Positions 53,267-62,914 are shown, counted from the first letter of the stretch. The stretch: 64,000 nt of DNA from an uncultured Roseburia sp. (GCA_947644305.1 CANRYS010000018.1:1-64000); one strand, 5' to 3'. Numbers and translations are program-made. Notes: generated by a model from the letters alone, not told the origin.

Positions 53267-53330
53267 GCCCGCGCAGCTAGATTAATGGCACCAATTTGTG
53301 TCGTTGAGCTATGTTGCCGGGCTTTTTTCT
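53267..53330 (+). terminator. Terminator after argD containing a repeat-like insert
   Basis: GCCCGCGCA (53267-53275) can pair with TGCCGGGC (53315-53322), followed by TTTTTT. The loop (AGCTAGATT...GTTGAGCT) begins and ends with AGCT and loosely resembles the 37264 repeat. Confidence 0.5.
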
Positions 53331-53385
53331 TTTCTTTGAAACTTTTTATCTCCTTTGAAGCGTCTAACCAACATTTTTATATATA

Positions 53386-54504
53386 TTACTGAATGATGAT
53401 GCTGGCGCACTCTAGATCATCTGCCAGATTATACACGTTTCCGGTTTTTAAGCCGACTACGGTTGGTCTCAGGACAGAGTGTTTGTTATTCTTTACCACT
53501 CTGGCGTCCTCCCCGATGCTGAGTGTCACGGTGGAATTCACCGGGTAGAGGATAACACTTTCGAGAAAACATTTCATGGCGGAGATGTCAAGTTCCTCCG
53601 TCATAGACATAATCATCTCCACGGCGGTACGCTGTGAAAATGATTTCTTGTAAGGGCGCTCTGTCACGAGAGCATCGTATACATCTGTCACAGAAAGAAT
53701 TTTGGCATAGGGAACGATCTTTTCAGAGGTGCAGCCAAGAGGGTACCCCTTCCCGTTCATTTTTTCATGGTGTTGCAGCACCGAAAGAGAAATAATATCT
53801 GAAAATTCTTTTTTTTGTTTTAATATCTCATAGCCAAGAGTCGAATGGGACTTCATAATGGCGAATTCTTCGTCGCTCAATCTAGCTGGTTTATTCAGAA
53901 TCTCCAGTGGGATTTTTGATTTGCCCATGTCGTGGAGCAGCCCGGCGATGCCGATATCGTATACCTCTTTTTGTGAGAGTCCTTTGTTTCTGGCGATGAT
54001 CATAGATAGTGTGGCTACATCCACACTGTGTTTGAAAGTGTATTCATCGCTGGTCTTCAACGCACTGATATCCACGGCGAGAGCATCGTTGTCATCGATG
54101 GCTTTCATCAGATCTGCTGTGATTTTATTGGCGGTATTGGTAAACTGTGCCGAGCTGGAATTGTTATAGAGATATTGTATCCCCTCAGAGACACGTTTTT
54201 TTACACTTTCGGTAAGCTGGACTTTAGCGGGATCTTTTGTCTTATATTTTTCTATATTTTTGCACACAAAATCAGGCAGGGGTGGTTCTGGCTTGTCCGG
54301 TTCTGGATCTTCTTCCCCTTCCTGTATGTAGACACCAGTGATTCCGCGTTTTTTCATTCCATCGATAAGAAACTCGTCTAGCAGGGTGCCGCGGGCGATC
54401 AGTGTGCGGTCCATTCGGTCTTTGATTGTCTGATCTATCTTCATCCCCTCTTTTAGGGCGCTAATGCGTACATAATAACGTCTAATCAATCCATCCACCA
54501 CCAT
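53386..54504 (-). CDS. HD-GYP domain protein, putative cyclic-di-GMP phosphodiesterase
   Basis: A 372-residue soluble protein. The N-terminal 130 residues are a DUF3391-like accessory region (RISALKEGMKIDQTI) with a proline-rich linker. The catalytic HD-GYP domain has IAGLLHDMGKSKIP, KSHSTLGYEIL and HHEKMNGKGYP, complete for metal binding. The product would be pGpG or GMP. No membrane segment is seen. It is monocistronic, convergent with argD and divergent from gltB. The start ATG 54504 has no clear ribosome-binding site, so the true start could be slightly downstream. Confidence 0.88.
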   Translation of the reverse strand: MVVDGLIRRYYVRISALKEGMKIDQTIKDRMDRTLIARGTLLDEFLIDGMKKRGITGVYIQEGEEDPEPDKPEPPLPDFVCKNIEKYKTKDPAKVQLTESVKKRVSEGIQYLYNNSSSAQFTNTANKITADLMKAIDDNDALAVDISALKTSDEYTFKHSVDVATLSMIIARNKGLSQKEVYDIGIAGLLHDMGKSKIPLEILNKPARLSDEEFAIMKSHSTLGYEILKQKKEFSDIISLSVLQHHEKMNGKGYPLGCTSEKIVPYAKILSVTDVYDALVTERPYKKSFSQRTAVEMIMSMTEELDISAMKCFLESVILYPVNSTVTLSIGEDARVVKNNKHSVLRPTVVGLKTGNVYNLADDLECASIIIQ

Positions 54505-54704
54505 TTTTTCGTGTATCTGCTATTCATATATCTAAAGTGTATAATATAATTTATATATCGGCAGAAATGGAAATATTATGAATATGAGAAGAAAGTTTAA
54601 ATTTATCAAAATCTTTATGATAAAAGAAATAATAAAGAAAAAGCATGAAAAAACTTTATTTTATAAAGTTAAAATGAGAATTTATTAAATAAACAAAAAA
54701 GTGC

Positions 54705-54733
54705 TTGAAATTTAATTAAAATTATAGTATAAT
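54705..54733 (+). promoter_or_regulatory. Promoter of the gltB operon
   Basis: TTGAAA (54705-54710), a 17-base spacer and TATAAT (54728-54733) in very AT-rich DNA. It is near consensus. Transcription would start near 54740, just before the leader hairpin. Bases 54505-54704 show no gene. Confidence 0.8.
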
Positions 54734-54735
54734 GC

Positions 54736-54798
54736 TTTCAGACAAAGGTGTCAGAGAAGAAATACATACCCAAAGTGTTTCTTTCTGGCACCTTTTTT
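54736..54798 (+). promoter_or_regulatory. Leader attenuator of gltB: terminator hairpin with overlapping hexaloop stem
   Basis: A long stem AAAGGTGTCAGA(g)AAGAAATAC (54744-54765) pairs with GTGTTTCTTTCTGGCACCTTT (54775-54795) and runs into TTTTTT (54793-54798). This is an intrinsic terminator between the promoter and gltB. Its 5' arm also forms an alternative small hairpin, GAC-AAAGGU-GUC (54741-54752), whose six-base loop has A at position 1 and G at position 4 as in ANTAR targets. The two structures exclude each other. Confidence 0.65.
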
Positions 54799-54833
54799 GT
54801 TTCAAAATGAGACAGAAAGAAGGAGGAATCAGT

Positions 54834-57800
54834 ATGAGTGGCATATATGCAGAGGAGACAAAGAGAAAAGCCATTGGTATGTATGATCCAAGCTTTGAAC
54901 ATGATAACTGCGGGATCGGAGCGATCGTTAATATTAAAGGAAAGAAAACCCATGACACAGTAAAAAATGCCTTGGAGATCGTGGCTCACTTAGAGCACAG
55001 GGCCGGGAAGGACGGAGAGGGAAAGACAGGAGACGGCGTTGGAATTCTGCTTCAGATCTCCCACAAGTTCTTTCAGAAGGTGGCTGCCGGTATGGGCATT
55101 GAGATCGGTGGAGAGAGAGAGTATGGTGTGGGCATGTTTTTCTTCCCTCAGGATGAGCTCAAACGCAACCAGGCAAAGAAAATGTTTGAGACCATCGTGG
55201 ATAAAGAGGGACTGGCATTTCTGGGCTGGCGTGAGGTCCCCATCTCCCCTCGTATTCTGGGAAAAGCAGCGGTGGAATGCATGCCGTATATCATGCAGTG
55301 TTTTATAAAAAAACCAGCAGAGATAGAAAAGGGACTGGAATTCGACCGAAAGCTCTACATCGCCCGCCGTGTGTTTGAGCAGTCCAACGAAAACACCTAT
55401 GTGGTATCTCTTTCTAGCCGTACTATCGTATATAAAGGAATGTTTCTGGTGGCGCAGTTGAGACAGTTTTTTGATGATCTGCAGGATCCGGACTACGAAT
55501 CTGCCATCGCTATGGTTCACTCCCGTTTCAGCACCAATACCCAGCCGAGCTGGCAGCGCGCCCATCCGAACCGATTCATCGTGCACAACGGTGAGATCAA
55601 TACCATCCGTGGAAATGCAGATAAAATGCTGGCCAGAGAGGAGACGATGGAGTCGGATCATCTGACCGGAGAACTTCATAAGGTGCTTCCGGTGGTAAAT
55701 ACCGAGGGTTCCGATTCTGCTATGCTGGACAATACACTGGAATTTCTGGTGATGAGTGGCATGGAACTTCCTCTCGCTGTGATGATCACGATACCGGAGC
55801 CTTGGGCGAATAACCGATATATCAGTGATAAGAAAAAGGATTTTTACCAGTATTATGCCACGATGATGGAGCCCTGGGATGGGCCCGCTTCCATCCTGTT
55901 TTCAGACGGAGATATCATGGGAGCGGTGTTGGACCGCAACGGACTCCGTCCCTCCCGCTATTATATCACCGATGACGACCAGCTCATTCTGTCCTCCGAG
56001 GTAGGGGTTATGCCCATCCGTGAGGAACATGTGGTGAAAAAAGATCGCCTGCGTCCGGGAAAAATGCTTTTGGTGGACACGGTGAAAGGTGAGTTGATCG
56101 ATGACGATGAATTGAAAGAAACTTTTGCATCAAAACAGCCTTACGGAGAGTGGCTGGATACCAATCTCGTGTGTCTGAAAGACCTTCAGATCCCGAATAA
56201 ACGCATCGAGACTTACGATCCAGAGGAGAGCCTGCGGCTTCAAAAGGCATTTGGCTATACCTATGAGGAAGTGAAGTCCTCCATCCTCCCCATGGCTAAG
56301 AATGGATCTGAGCCCATCGCGGCGATGGGACACGACACGCCGCTGGCGGCGCTGAGCGGCCAGCCCCAGCCTTTGTATAACTATTTTAAACAGCGTTTTG
56401 CCCAAGTGACCAATCCGCCTATCGATGCCATCCGGGAAGAGGTCGTGACCTCCACTACGGTATACATTGGGGATGCGGGAAATCTGCTGGAAGAGAAAGC
56501 GGAAAACTGCCATTCACTGAAGATTGATGATCCAATCCTTACGAATACCGATCTCCTAAAGATCAAGTCCATGAATGTACCTGGTTTTAAGGTGGCAGTT
56601 ATTCCCATCACCTATTATAAAAATACCTCTCTGGAAAAGGCGATTCACCGTCTTTATTTGGAGGCAGACCGGGCCTATAAGGACGGCGCCAATATTCTAA
56701 TCCTCTCTGACCGGGGAGTGGATGAGAACCATGTGGCGATCCCGGCGCTTCTGGCGGTATCTGCCATGCAGCAGCATCTGGTCAACACGAAGAAGCGGAC
56801 CTCCCTTTCCATGATCTTAGAGAGTGCGGAACCAAGAGAGGTGCATCATTTTGCGACGCTGCTCGGATTTGGCGCCACGGCGGTCAATCCCTACCTTGCG
56901 CTGGATACGATCCGCGGTCTCATCGACAGCCGTGTGCTGGATAAGGACTATTATGTGGCAGTGAATGATTATAATTCTGCGGTTCTTCACGGAATTGTAA
57001 AGATTGCTTCCAAAATGGGAATTTCCACGATTCAGTCTTACCAGGGAGCTAAAATCTTTGAAGCGGTGGGACTGTCGAAAACATTGATTGATCCTTATTT
57101 TACGGGAACTGTCTCTAGGATCGGTGGACTGGATATCGAAGATATTCAGAACCAGGTAGAGATGCTTCATGATAAAGCCTTCGATCCGCTGGAACTGGGT
57201 ACAGATATTACTCTTGACAGTATTGGAAACCACAAGAGCCGCAGCGGAAAAGAAGAGCATCTCTATAATCCGAAGACCATCCATCTTCTGCAGGAGGCGA
57301 CAAGAACTGGGGACTACAAGAAGTTTAAAGAATACTCCCATGAGATCGACCGGGAAGACCTTTACGTGAACTTAAGAAGCCTCCTTGACTTTAACTTCCC
57401 GAAGAAGGGGATCGCCCTTTCCAAAGTGGAGAGTGTGGAGGAGATCGTGAAACGCTTTAAGACCGGAGCCATGTCCTACGGCTCCATTTCTCAGGAAGCC
57501 CATGAGACCCTTGCCATTGCCATGAACCGTCTTCACGGAAAATCCAACAGTGGTGAGGGAGGAGAGAGCTTGGAACGTCTCACTGTGGGAAAAGACGGAC
57601 TGAACCGCTGTTCTGCCATTAAGCAGGTGGCTTCGGGACGCTTTGGCGTAACTTCCAGATATCTGGTCAGCGCCAAGGAGATCCAGATCAAGATGGCGCA
57701 GGGTGCCAAGCCGGGAGAGGGTGGACATCTTCCAGGGAAAAAAGTATATCCTTGGGTGGCAAAGACGAGACACTCTACACCGGGGGTATCTCTGATCTCG

Positions 57801-59396
57801 CCGCCGCCGCATCATGATATTTATTCCATCGAAGATCTGGCGCAGTTGATCTATGATCTGAAAAACTCCAACCGGGATGCGAGGATATCAGTGAAACTGG
57901 TGTCTGAGGCAGGTGTGGGAACCGTGGCAGCCGGTGTGGCGAAAGCAGGTGCGGGGGTGATCCTGATCTCCGGTTATGACGGTGGTACCGGCGCGGCTCC
58001 GGGAAGCTCCATTCACAATGCCGGGCTTCCCTGGGAGCTGGGACTGGCGGAGACCCATCAGACGCTTTTGATGAACGGATTGCGCTCTAAGGTGGTTATT
58101 GAGACCGACGGGAAGCTGATGACCGGGCGTGACGTTATGATCGCCGCCCTGCTTGGGGCGGAGGAATTTGGATTTGCCACAGCGCCTCTTGTGACCATGG
58201 GATGTGTTATGATGAGGGTATGTAATCTGGATACCTGTCCGGTGGGGGTGGCGACACAGAATCCTGAACTTCGCAAGAGGTTCAAGGGAAAACCGGAATA
58301 TGTAGAGAATTTCATGAGGTTTATCGCGGAAGAAGTTCGGGAGCTGATGGCGAAATTTGGTGTGGCTACGCTGGATGAATTGGTGGGACGTTCCGATCTT
58401 CTGAGAGTGCGAGAGGACATTGATAATGAGAGAGCTGGTAAACTGGATCTCTCCGCGATCATCGAGAACCCTTTCGTGAAGGAGAAAAAGAGTAAGTTTA
58501 ACAGCAGAGATATCTATGACTTTAAGTTAAATAAAACCATAGATGAAAAAGTCTTTTTGAAAAAATTTGCGGAGAATCTGGAGACCGGGGAAAAGAAGAC
58601 CATTACAGCGAAGGTGACCAATATCGACCGTTCCCTGGGAACGATCTTTGGATCTCAGATCACAAAGAAACTGGGAGACGATCTGGAAGAGGATACCTTT
58701 AGGATAAAATGTATCGGAAGCGGCGGGCAGAGCTTTGGCGCCTTCATCCCCAAAGGGCTGACTCTGGAACTTGAAGGTGACAGCAACGACTATTTCGGCA
58801 AGGGACTTTCTGGAGGAAAACTCATCGTGTATCCGCCGGAAAATATCCAGTATAAGCCGGAGGATAACATTGTGATTGGGAATGTGGCGCTGTACGGCGC
58901 CACCAGCGGTACCGCTTATATTAACGGTGTGGCGGGGGAGCGATTCTGTGTGAGAAATTCCGGTGTTCACGCTGTGGTGGAAGGCGTGGGCGAGCACGGC
59001 TGTGAGTATATGACCGGCGGCTGTGTGGTGATCCTCGGTTCTACCGGAAAGAACTTTGCCGCCGGGATGAGCGGCGGTATCGCTTATGTTCTGGATGAGA
59101 ACAGCGATCTGTATCTGAAACTGAATAAGGAACTGGTTTCCTCAGAAGCAGTGTCCAATAAATATGATGTCATGCAGTTAAAGGATATGATCACGGCGCA
59201 TGTAGAGGCGACAGGTTCAGAAAAGGGTAAGGAGATCCTGGAGAACTTCAAGGAGATTCTTCCGAAGTTCAAGAAAATCATACCTCATGATTACAAGAAC
59301 ATGTTGCAGAAGATCGCCATGATGGAAGAGAAAGGGCTGAGCAATGAGCAGGCCCAGATCGAGGCATTCTATGAGACCCAGAAAGAAATTTCCTGA
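54834..59396 (+). CDS. gltB: Glutamate synthase (NADPH) large subunit
   Basis: A 1520-residue enzyme, normal length for bacterial GOGAT. A 25-residue propeptide precedes the nucleophile Cys26 in HDNCGIG of the glutaminase domain. The central and FMN domains include GAMSYGSISQEAHETLA and SGYDGGTGAAPGSS. The Cys cluster for the 3Fe-4S centre is in MRVCNLDTCPVG. The C-terminal beta-helix has GEHGCEYMTGGCVVILG. It makes two glutamates from glutamine and 2-oxoglutarate with GltD. ATG 54834 is preceded by AAGGAGG. An upstream in-frame ATG at 54732 is rejected because the extension would cross the promoter -10 and leader terminator. Confidence 0.96.
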   Translation: MSGIYAEETKRKAIGMYDPSFEHDNCGIGAIVNIKGKKTHDTVKNALEIVAHLEHRAGKDGEGKTGDGVGILLQISHKFFQKVAAGMGIEIGGEREYGVGMFFFPQDELKRNQAKKMFETIVDKEGLAFLGWREVPISPRILGKAAVECMPYIMQCFIKKPAEIEKGLEFDRKLYIARRVFEQSNENTYVVSLSSRTIVYKGMFLVAQLRQFFDDLQDPDYESAIAMVHSRFSTNTQPSWQRAHPNRFIVHNGEINTIRGNADKMLAREETMESDHLTGELHKVLPVVNTEGSDSAMLDNTLEFLVMSGMELPLAVMITIPEPWANNRYISDKKKDFYQYYATMMEPWDGPASILFSDGDIMGAVLDRNGLRPSRYYITDDDQLILSSEVGVMPIREEHVVKKDRLRPGKMLLVDTVKGELIDDDELKETFASKQPYGEWLDTNLVCLKDLQIPNKRIETYDPEESLRLQKAFGYTYEEVKSSILPMAKNGSEPIAAMGHDTPLAALSGQPQPLYNYFKQRFAQVTNPPIDAIREEVVTSTTVYIGDAGNLLEEKAENCHSLKIDDPILTNTDLLKIKSMNVPGFKVAVIPITYYKNTSLEKAIHRLYLEADRAYKDGANILILSDRGVDENHVAIPALLAVSAMQQHLVNTKKRTSLSMILESAEPREVHHFATLLGFGATAVNPYLALDTIRGLIDSRVLDKDYYVAVNDYNSAVLHGIVKIASKMGISTIQSYQGAKIFEAVGLSKTLIDPYFTGTVSRIGGLDIEDIQNQVEMLHDKAFDPLELGTDITLDSIGNHKSRSGKEEHLYNPKTIHLLQEATRTGDYKKFKEYSHEIDREDLYVNLRSLLDFNFPKKGIALSKVESVEEIVKRFKTGAMSYGSISQEAHETLAIAMNRLHGKSNSGEGGESLERLTVGKDGLNRCSAIKQVASGRFGVTSRYLVSAKEIQIKMAQGAKPGEGGHLPGKKVYPWVAKTRHSTPGVSLISPPPHHDIYSIEDLAQLIYDLKNSNRDARISVKLVSEAGVGTVAAGVAKAGAGVILISGYDGGTGAAPGSSIHNAGLPWELGLAETHQTLLMNGLRSKVVIETDGKLMTGRDVMIAALLGAEEFGFATAPLVTMGCVMMRVCNLDTCPVGVATQNPELRKRFKGKPEYVENFMRFIAEEVRELMAKFGVATLDELVGRSDLLRVREDIDNERAGKLDLSAIIENPFVKEKKSKFNSRDIYDFKLNKTIDEKVFLKKFAENLETGEKKTITAKVTNIDRSLGTIFGSQITKKLGDDLEEDTFRIKCIGSGGQSFGAFIPKGLTLELEGDSNDYFGKGLSGGKLIVYPPENIQYKPEDNIVIGNVALYGATSGTAYINGVAGERFCVRNSGVHAVVEGVGEHGCEYMTGGCVVILGSTGKNFAAGMSGGIAYVLDENSDLYLKLNKELVSSEAVSNKYDVMQLKDMITAHVEATGSEKGKEILENFKEILPKFKKIIPHDYKNMLQKIAMMEEKGLSNEQAQIEAFYETQKEIS

Positions 59397-59464
59397 CAGG
59401 GCCAGGGGAAAAGACATTGCATTGCAGATATAATTAATTTATAATGAAGAAAGGGTTGAAAGCT

Positions 59465-60946
59465 ATGGGAAAACCAACCGGATTTTTAGAATATGACCGC
59501 AGGGGAAACACGGAGACGGCACCCCTTGAACGGATCCAGAACTTCAATGAATTTCATGTGCCCATGGGAGAGGAAGAGCGCCGGTGCCAGGCGGCCAGAT
59601 GTATGGACTGCGGCGTGCCCTTCTGCCAGTCAGGAATGATGATTGGCGGGATGGCTTCCGGGTGTCCGTTAAACAATATGTGCCCGGAATGGAACGATCT
59701 GATCTATCTGGGGAATTACACGGAGGCATTGGGAAGGCTTCTTAAGACCAATAATTTTCCGGAGTTTACCTCCCGGGTTTGCCCCGCGCCCTGTGAGGCG
59801 GCATGCACCTGTGGGCTGAACGATACGCCGGTCACCATTAAGGAAAATGAAAATGCCATCATTGAATATGGATATGCCAATGACCTGATGGTGGCGAAGC
59901 CGCCCAAGGTGAGGACTGGGAAAAAAGTGGCGGTGGTGGGCTCCGGCCCCTCTGGCCTGGCGGCGGCAGACCAGTTGAACAAGAGGGGACACAATGTGAC
60001 GGTGTTCGAGCGTTCCGACCGCCCCGGCGGGCTTCTGATGTACGGGATCCCGAACATGAAGCTGGAAAAAACGGTGATCGAGGGCAGGGTTAAGATCATG
60101 GAAGAAGAGGGAGTAGAATTTCGTACGGGAATAAATGTTGGAGTTGACGTGAAAGCAGAAGAACTTCTGAAGGAATATGACAGGGTGATCCTCACCTGCG
60201 GCTCTTCGAAGCCCAGAGACATCAAGGCGCCGGGCAGAGAAGCAGAGGGAATTTATTTTGCCGTAGATTATCTCACCAGGGTGACAAAACATGTGATGGA
60301 CCCGGAGTATAAAGATGTGATCGATGCCAAAGGAAAAAATGTACTGGTGATCGGCGGTGGAGATACCGGAAACGACTGTGTGGGATCTTCCATTCGACAG
60401 GGCGCAAAAAGTGTAGTACAGTTGGAGATGATGCCCAAACCACCGGAAGAGCGGGCTGACAATAACCCCTGGCCGGAGTGGCCCAAGGTATTGAAGACCG
60501 ATTATGGCCAGCAGGAAGCCATCGCTGTGTTCGGCAGCGATCCCCGGATCTATGAGACCACAGTAAAAGAATTTATCAAAGATGAAAAAGGCTGTCTGAC
60601 TAAGGTAAAGGCGGTGAAACTGGCATGGACCAGGGATGAAAAGACCGGACGCATGAATATGAGTGAGATCCCGGGCAGTGAGTATGTTCTGGATGTGGAT
60701 CTCGTATTTATCGCCGCCGGATTTCTGGGAACCCAGGAATATATCGCTGAGGACTTTGGCCTGAAACTCACAGAACGGACCAATGTGTACACCAGACCTG
60801 GTCAGTATAAGACTAATGTAGAACGCGTATTTGCCGCCGGCGATATGCACCGGGGACAGTCCCTGGTGGTATGGGCGATCCGGGAAGGTCGTGAGGTGGC
60901 GAGAGAAGTAGACGAGGATCTGATGGGGTACTCGAACTTAAATTAA
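59465..60946 (+). CDS. gltD: Glutamate synthase small subunit
   Basis: A 493-residue FAD/NADPH oxidoreductase with the N-terminal 4Fe-4S motifs ([11 protein letters not shown], then [10 protein letters not shown] and [11 protein letters not shown]). The FAD site is [17 protein letters not shown] and the NADPH site is [15 protein letters not shown]. It feeds electrons from NADPH to GltB. ATG 59465 is preferred to 59444 because family members begin MGKPTGFLE and AAAGGG lies upstream. It follows gltB by 68 bases in the same operon. Confidence 0.95.
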   Translation: MGKPTGFLEYDRRGNTETAPLERIQNFNEFHVPMGEEERRCQAARCMDCGVPFCQSGMMIGGMASGCPLNNMCPEWNDLIYLGNYTEALGRLLKTNNFPEFTSRVCPAPCEAACTCGLNDTPVTIKENENAIIEYGYANDLMVAKPPKVRTGKKVAVVGSGPSGLAAADQLNKRGHNVTVFERSDRPGGLLMYGIPNMKLEKTVIEGRVKIMEEEGVEFRTGINVGVDVKAEELLKEYDRVILTCGSSKPRDIKAPGREAEGIYFAVDYLTRVTKHVMDPEYKDVIDAKGKNVLVIGGGDTGNDCVGSSIRQGAKSVVQLEMMPKPPEERADNNPWPEWPKVLKTDYGQQEAIAVFGSDPRIYETTVKEFIKDEKGCLTKVKAVKLAWTRDEKTGRMNMSEIPGSEYVLDVDLVFIAAGFLGTQEYIAEDFGLKLTERTNVYTRPGQYKTNVERVFAAGDMHRGQSLVVWAIREGREVAREVDEDLMGYSNLN

Positions 60947-61006
60947 AGGTAACTTGAAGATGGATTGGGGAAGAACATCCTGTATTGTTTATAAGGAGGA
61001 GAAAAG

Positions 61007-62320
61007 ATGGGAAATTATACCAGACAGGACATTATACGGTTAGTGGAGGAGGAAGATGTGGGATTTATCCGTCTGCAGTTTGTGGACAGTTTCGGCGGGT
61101 TAAAAAATGTGGCGATGACCAGCGACCATCTCGATCAGATCTTGAACAACCGCTGTATGTTTGACGGAGCCGCCATTCAGGGATATGACACGAAGGAATT
61201 ATCAGAATTTATTCTGGCTCCAGACCTGGATACTTTTACCATTTTTCCCTGGCGGCCACAGAGAGGAAGGGTGGCAAGATTTATTTGTGATGTGCTCAAT
61301 CCTGACGGCACGCCCTATGAGGCAGATCCCAGATATATATTAAAAAAAGTCGTGGCGGAGGCAGAGAGAGAGGGATTTTCCTTCCATGTGGGACCGGAAA
61401 GCCAGTTTTTCCTTTTCGATACCGATGAGAACGGACAGCCCACGACGAATTCCAGGGAAAAGGGTGGATTTTTTGATATCGGACCGTTGGATTCCGGGGA
61501 AAATGCGAGACGTGATATGATACTTTCCCTGGAGGAGATGGGCTTTGTCATGGAGTGTTCCTATCACTCCAACGAGGTGGCGCAGCACTGCATCGATTTT
61601 ATGTGTGACGAGGGACTGCGTACCGCGGATAACATCATGACCTTTAAGCTGACGGTCCGCACGGTGGCGAAGCGACATGGTCTGCATGCTACCTTTATGC
61701 CAAAACCGCGATATGGATTAAAAGGATCTGCCATGATGCTTAACATGTTTTTGAGCAAAGATGGAGATAATATATTTGCCGATGAGAGTGCGGCGGACGG
61801 CATGAGCAAAACGGCATATCATTTTATGGCGGGTATCATCCGTCATATCAAGGGACTGACCTTGATCAATAATCCTATCATAAATTCTTATAAACGGCTG
61901 GTGCCGGGCTACAATGCGCCGGTAGAGATTACCTGGTCCCGCACCAGCAGAACTCCTCTGATCCGCATCACCAATGTAGGAGTGATCGGTCCCAGAGTGG
62001 TGCTGCGGAGCCCAGATGGCGCCAGCAATCCTTACCTGGTGCTGGCGGGCTGTCTGGCTGCCGGTCTGGAGGGGATCCGGGAGAAGCTGGAGCCGCCGGT
62101 GAGCATGGATGATGTCAGCGGGGAACAGGTTCCCCGATTTGACATTCTGCCGAGATCGCTGCGGGAGGCGATCCAAGCCTTTGAAGAGGATACATTTTTG
62201 CAGAATGTGTTCGGAAAAACCCTCTCCGAGATCATTATCAGAGAAAAGAAAGAGGAATGGGAGGAGTTTTCCAGACAAGTGACAGCCTGGGAGGTGGAAA
62301 AATATCTCGACCGCGTATAG
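61007..62320 (+). CDS. Glutamine-synthetase-like protein with degenerate active site
   Basis: A 437-residue protein collinear with type I glutamine synthetase (strong match to B. subtilis GlnA from memory, including QFVDSFGGLKNV, MFDG and NSYKRLVPGY). Nearly every catalytic residue is changed. GPEPEFF is GPESQFF (second Glu to Gln133). HHE is YHS (Glu to Ser188). QHE is QHC (Glu to Cys195). NGSGMH is KGSAMM (His to Met244). PGYEAP is PGYNAP (Glu to Asn303). RVEVR is RVVLR (Glu to Val332). Glu131 and the nearby arginines remain. It should not make glutamine. The intact length and fold argue for a binding or sensory role rather than decay. AAGGAGG precedes the ATG. It lies between gltD and the ANTAR gene, 34 bases before the latter. 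Confidence 0.9.
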   Translation: MGNYTRQDIIRLVEEEDVGFIRLQFVDSFGGLKNVAMTSDHLDQILNNRCMFDGAAIQGYDTKELSEFILAPDLDTFTIFPWRPQRGRVARFICDVLNPDGTPYEADPRYILKKVVAEAEREGFSFHVGPESQFFLFDTDENGQPTTNSREKGGFFDIGPLDSGENARRDMILSLEEMGFVMECSYHSNEVAQHCIDFMCDEGLRTADNIMTFKLTVRTVAKRHGLHATFMPKPRYGLKGSAMMLNMFLSKDGDNIFADESAADGMSKTAYHFMAGIIRHIKGLTLINNPIINSYKRLVPGYNAPVEITWSRTSRTPLIRITNVGVIGPRVVLRSPDGASNPYLVLAGCLAAGLEGIREKLEPPVSMDDVSGEQVPRFDILPRSLREAIQAFEEDTFLQNVFGKTLSEIIIREKKEEWEEFSRQVTAWEVEKYLDRV

Positions 62321-62354
62321 TGTATGTAGGTACAGTAGGAGGTGAATATCTGCC

Positions 62355-62897
62355 ATGCGGATCCTTGTTGTGTTTCCGAATCTGGAGGATGCAAAAAAAA
62401 TAAAGAAAGTGTTAAACCGCGGCGGTTATGAGGATATACTGGCGTGTAACAGCGCGTCTCAGGTGATCAGTGTGGCAAATGATTCCGATGGAGGTATTGT
62501 GATCAGCGGATATAAACTGCCGGATATGCATTACAGTGAATTATTTGGTTATTTGCCCAGGGAATTTTCTATGCTTCTGGTGGCAAGTCCTGCCAGACTG
62601 GAGGACTGCTACAGCCGGGAGATCGTGTGCCTGTCCATGCCGGTTCACTCCCGTGAGCTGATCAATACCGTACATATGATGACCATGGATCTCGTCAGAG
62701 AATTGAAGCGGCGGAAGAAAAAGCTGCCGAAAAGACGGACGATAGAGGAACAAAAGACCATTGATGCAGCGAAAGCTCTTCTGATGGAGCGCAATCAGAT
62801 GACGGAAAGGGATGCGCATAAATATATCCAGAAGCTCAGCATGGACAGCGGGAACAATCTGGTGGAAACGGCGGAAATGATCCTGGCGTTTGAATAA
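62355..62897 (+). CDS. ANTAR-domain antiterminator with pseudo-receiver
   Basis: A 180-residue protein. The first 110 residues have a receiver fold pattern (ILVVFPNLEDAKKIKKVL), but the acidic pair is replaced by Phe7-Pro8. The phosphoacceptor Asp position is Gly52 in IVISGYKLPD, and the conserved Lys is Met in CLSMPVHSREL. The last 55 residues are an ANTAR domain (IDAAKALLMERNQMTERDA, then AEMIL), which binds paired hexaloop hairpins in RNA and prevents termination. With no phosphorylation site it is probably controlled by a protein partner, and the GS-like protein encoded 34 bases upstream is the obvious candidate. AGGAGGTG lies at 62337-62344. It is 17 bases before carA. Confidence 0.9.
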   Translation: MRILVVFPNLEDAKKIKKVLNRGGYEDILACNSASQVISVANDSDGGIVISGYKLPDMHYSELFGYLPREFSMLLVASPARLEDCYSREIVCLSMPVHSRELINTVHMMTMDLVRELKRRKKKLPKRRTIEEQKTIDAAKALLMERNQMTERDAHKYIQKLSMDSGNNLVETAEMILAFE

Positions 62898-62914
62898 TGG
62901 AATGGAGGCAATAT

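Noticed and set aside
53276-53311. Third full member of the AGCTCGA inverted-repeat family
   Set aside because: Only the AGCT ends and a short AATTTG core match; too degenerate to claim, and it is better explained as the loop of the argD terminator.
54732-54833. N-terminal extension of gltB by 34 codons from ATG 54732
   Set aside because: It would start within the -10 box and cross the leader terminator. ATG 54834 has a perfect AAGGAGG, and Cys26 then sits after a normal-length propeptide.
59669-60850. 393-codon open frame antisense to gltD
   Set aside because: Antisense shadow of a strongly conserved gene; His/Cys/Phe-rich without domains or a ribosome-binding site.
61007-62320. Calling this gene active glutamine synthetase glnA
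   Set aside because: Most metal-binding and catalytic residues are substituted, so the symbol would mislead.
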